From Xiphydria camelus (lineage: Eukaryota; Arthropoda; Insecta; Hymenoptera; Xiphydriidae), in the NCBI GenBank assembly GCA_963678675.1, contig OY783195.1:320001-384000 (forward strand): DNA of 64,000 nt. The letters are read 5' to 3'. Below are positions 62,301 through 64,000 of this stretch, piece after piece; the first letter of the stretch is position 1; every line of letters starts with the position of its first letter. Under the pieces are notes generated by a model. That model did no database searches, was not told the DNA's origin, and saw nothing but the letters and a program-made list of their open reading frames with translations. The translations under genes and the position numbers were made by a program.

Positions 62301-63247
62301 ATGGCAGACGTATTAGATATCGATAACGCGGAAGAGTTTGAAGTCGATGACGAGGGCGATCGTAAGTTGATGCGTTTATCGAATGCAGTAGACGCGTTTG
62401 ATTATAACCTATAAAAAATTAACCGCGCGTTGCGAGGGCGTTTCAAATGATCGAAAATCGGTGCAAGAGTCTTGTGCGCGCGTAATATAGCCGCGAACTG
62501 ATTAATGATAATACATGAGTAATTTTCATTCCAGAGGGTATCGCTAGGTTGAAAGAGAAAGCAAAGAAAAGGAAGGGAAGGGGTCACGGGGCAGAGCTGG
62601 TGTCGACCAGAGATGATGTCGGACACTACGAATCGATGAATGTAGTGGAAGAGGACGACGATGAACCAGGACCTCAAAGATGTAAATAAAGTGTATTATA
62701 TCCCCAGCAAACTACAATTCCAAACAATTAGATATACTCACGCTTACGTCGTTACTCCTTGCTACGGACCGAACAGTTTCCTCGAGCATGTCGGACCCTG
62801 ATGATTACCGTGTGTTCAAAGTAATATAAATATTGCAATAGTTTTGTTTAATTTTTAAGCCGTGGAGGGGTGGATACTCTTCATAAATTCAGTGCACGAA
62901 GAGGCCCAAGAGGATGATATCCAAGACAAATTCTCAGAATTTGGTCAGATAAAGAACTTGCACTTAAATTTGGACAGAAGAACTGGCTTTCTAAAGGGTT
63001 ACGCCCTGGTAGAATACGAAACGTTCAAAGAAGCTCAGGCGGCGAAGGAAGCGCTCAATGGTACAGAGATATTAGGTCAGGCCATATCAGTCGATTGGTG
63101 CTTCGTCAAGGGACCAAAGAAGTAAGTATCTTTGATATCTTTGAAACACTTCAATTGGTAAATTAATTATTGCTTTTTTCATTTTCCAGGCTCAAGAAGA
63201 GGAGTCATAGGAGACGACTAGATTGTTCATCGTCTAAGTACATATAA
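62301..63247 (+). CDS. tsu: RNA-binding protein 8A / Y14 (tsunagi), exon-junction complex core
   Basis: Y14 pairs with Mago nashi in the exon-junction complex deposited on spliced mRNA, and acts in mRNA localisation and surveillance. Exons: 62301-62361, 62535-62681, 62860-63121, 63190-63247; phases 1,1,2; 175 residues, equal to the usual length (about 170). Visible: acidic N-terminus ([20 protein letters not shown]), basic [34 protein letters not shown] opening the RRM, RNP1 as LKGYALVEY, and [12 protein letters not shown] closing it. The C-terminus is [20 protein letters not shown], basic but without the RS/RG-rich end of the vertebrate protein. An AATAAA follows at 63291-63296. The upstream gene gish is divergent and Rpt5 is convergent. 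Confidence 0.95.
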
Positions 63248-63290
63248 GAGCCATTCTTTCCTGTATCCGAGATATTTTTTTTCTATTTAA

Positions 63291-63296
63291 AATAAA
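63291..63296 (+). promoter_or_regulatory. Polyadenylation signal AATAAA of tsunagi
   Basis: 44 nt after the stop codon. Confidence 0.7.
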
Positions 63297-63326
63297 CATG
63301 TAAAAGTGAGTGAGATCGTACAGTTT

Positions 63327-63332
63327 TTTATT
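63327..63332 (-). promoter_or_regulatory. Polyadenylation signal AATAAA of Rpt5
   Basis: Minus-strand AATAAA about 217 nt after the Rpt5 stop. It is only 31 bp beyond the tsunagi signal, so the two transcripts end tail to tail and may overlap. Confidence 0.55.
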
Positions 63333-63548
63333 TCAAACATTATCTTCGTACCTCTTCTCTTATATTACGATCCAATTGTCCTTCACGTCGTCCTCTAGAA
63401 CTTTAAAAAATGTGTCTACGATATCATCTATATTTTGCGGAGAACCAACGCGATAGATGAAAGATACGATGGGGTATATCTCCTTGATTCAACGCGATTA
63501 TACTTAGAGCAATTAGTTTTCGACAAAACTGGTATACAACGGTGTACT

Positions 63549-64000
<452 letters not shown>

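Overview
The window is nuclear DNA of an insect. Five gene loci (seven genes) are recognisable. All are intron-rich, use GT/AG introns of roughly 60 bp to 14 kb, and have close animal homologues. The sequence is rich in CpG (long runs of cgcg) with AT-rich patches, which fits Hymenoptera. The window also holds three carbon-dioxide-receptor-type gustatory receptors, a clade I recall as missing from apocritan Hymenoptera (ants, bees, most wasps) but kept in sawflies, beetles, moths, flies and termites. A sawfly-grade hymenopteran is my best guess. It is an inference, and another insect order is not excluded.

Layout. 1-10,748: no coding exon seen; this probably belongs to a very long intron of the next gene and carries several dispersed repeats. 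10,749-15,379 (+): the last eleven coding exons of a long-tailed class I myosin (myosin Ie/If type), from the second half of the motor to the SH3 domain. 15,380-17,454: spacer with a MITE that has perfect 16-bp terminal inverted repeats. 17,455-29,016 (+): three tandem seven-exon gustatory receptor genes of the Gr21a/Gr63a type, sharing splice phases and exon sizes, with related upstream blocks. 29,017-37,401: AT-rich spacer holding a perfect 60-bp inverted repeat, three related coding-like units, and unassigned short open frames. 37,402-60,459 (-): casein kinase I gamma (gilgamesh) in ten coding exons, with a 13.9-kb first intron. 60,460-62,300: divergent spacer. 62,301-63,247 (+): tsunagi/Y14/RBM8A. 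63,549-64,000 (-): the last two exons of the proteasome ATPase Rpt5, cut by the window edge and convergent with tsunagi.

The genes do not form a pathway. Myosin, kinase, exon-junction protein and proteasome subunit are housekeeping or signalling genes. The lineage-specific part is the receptor array and the repeat-rich 29-37 kb block. Many small non-autonomous elements (about 65 to 340 bp) sit in introns and spacers, and several families share a terminal motif close to CACCGAGAAAA.

The most interesting points are: the CO2-receptor triplication, with a non-canonical GC donor at the same intron in two copies and an intron tract almost identical between copies 1 and 2; the 60-bp perfect inverted repeat that copies part of a coding-like unit; the shared-terminus MITE group; and a 31-bp-stem hairpin in the kinase intron.
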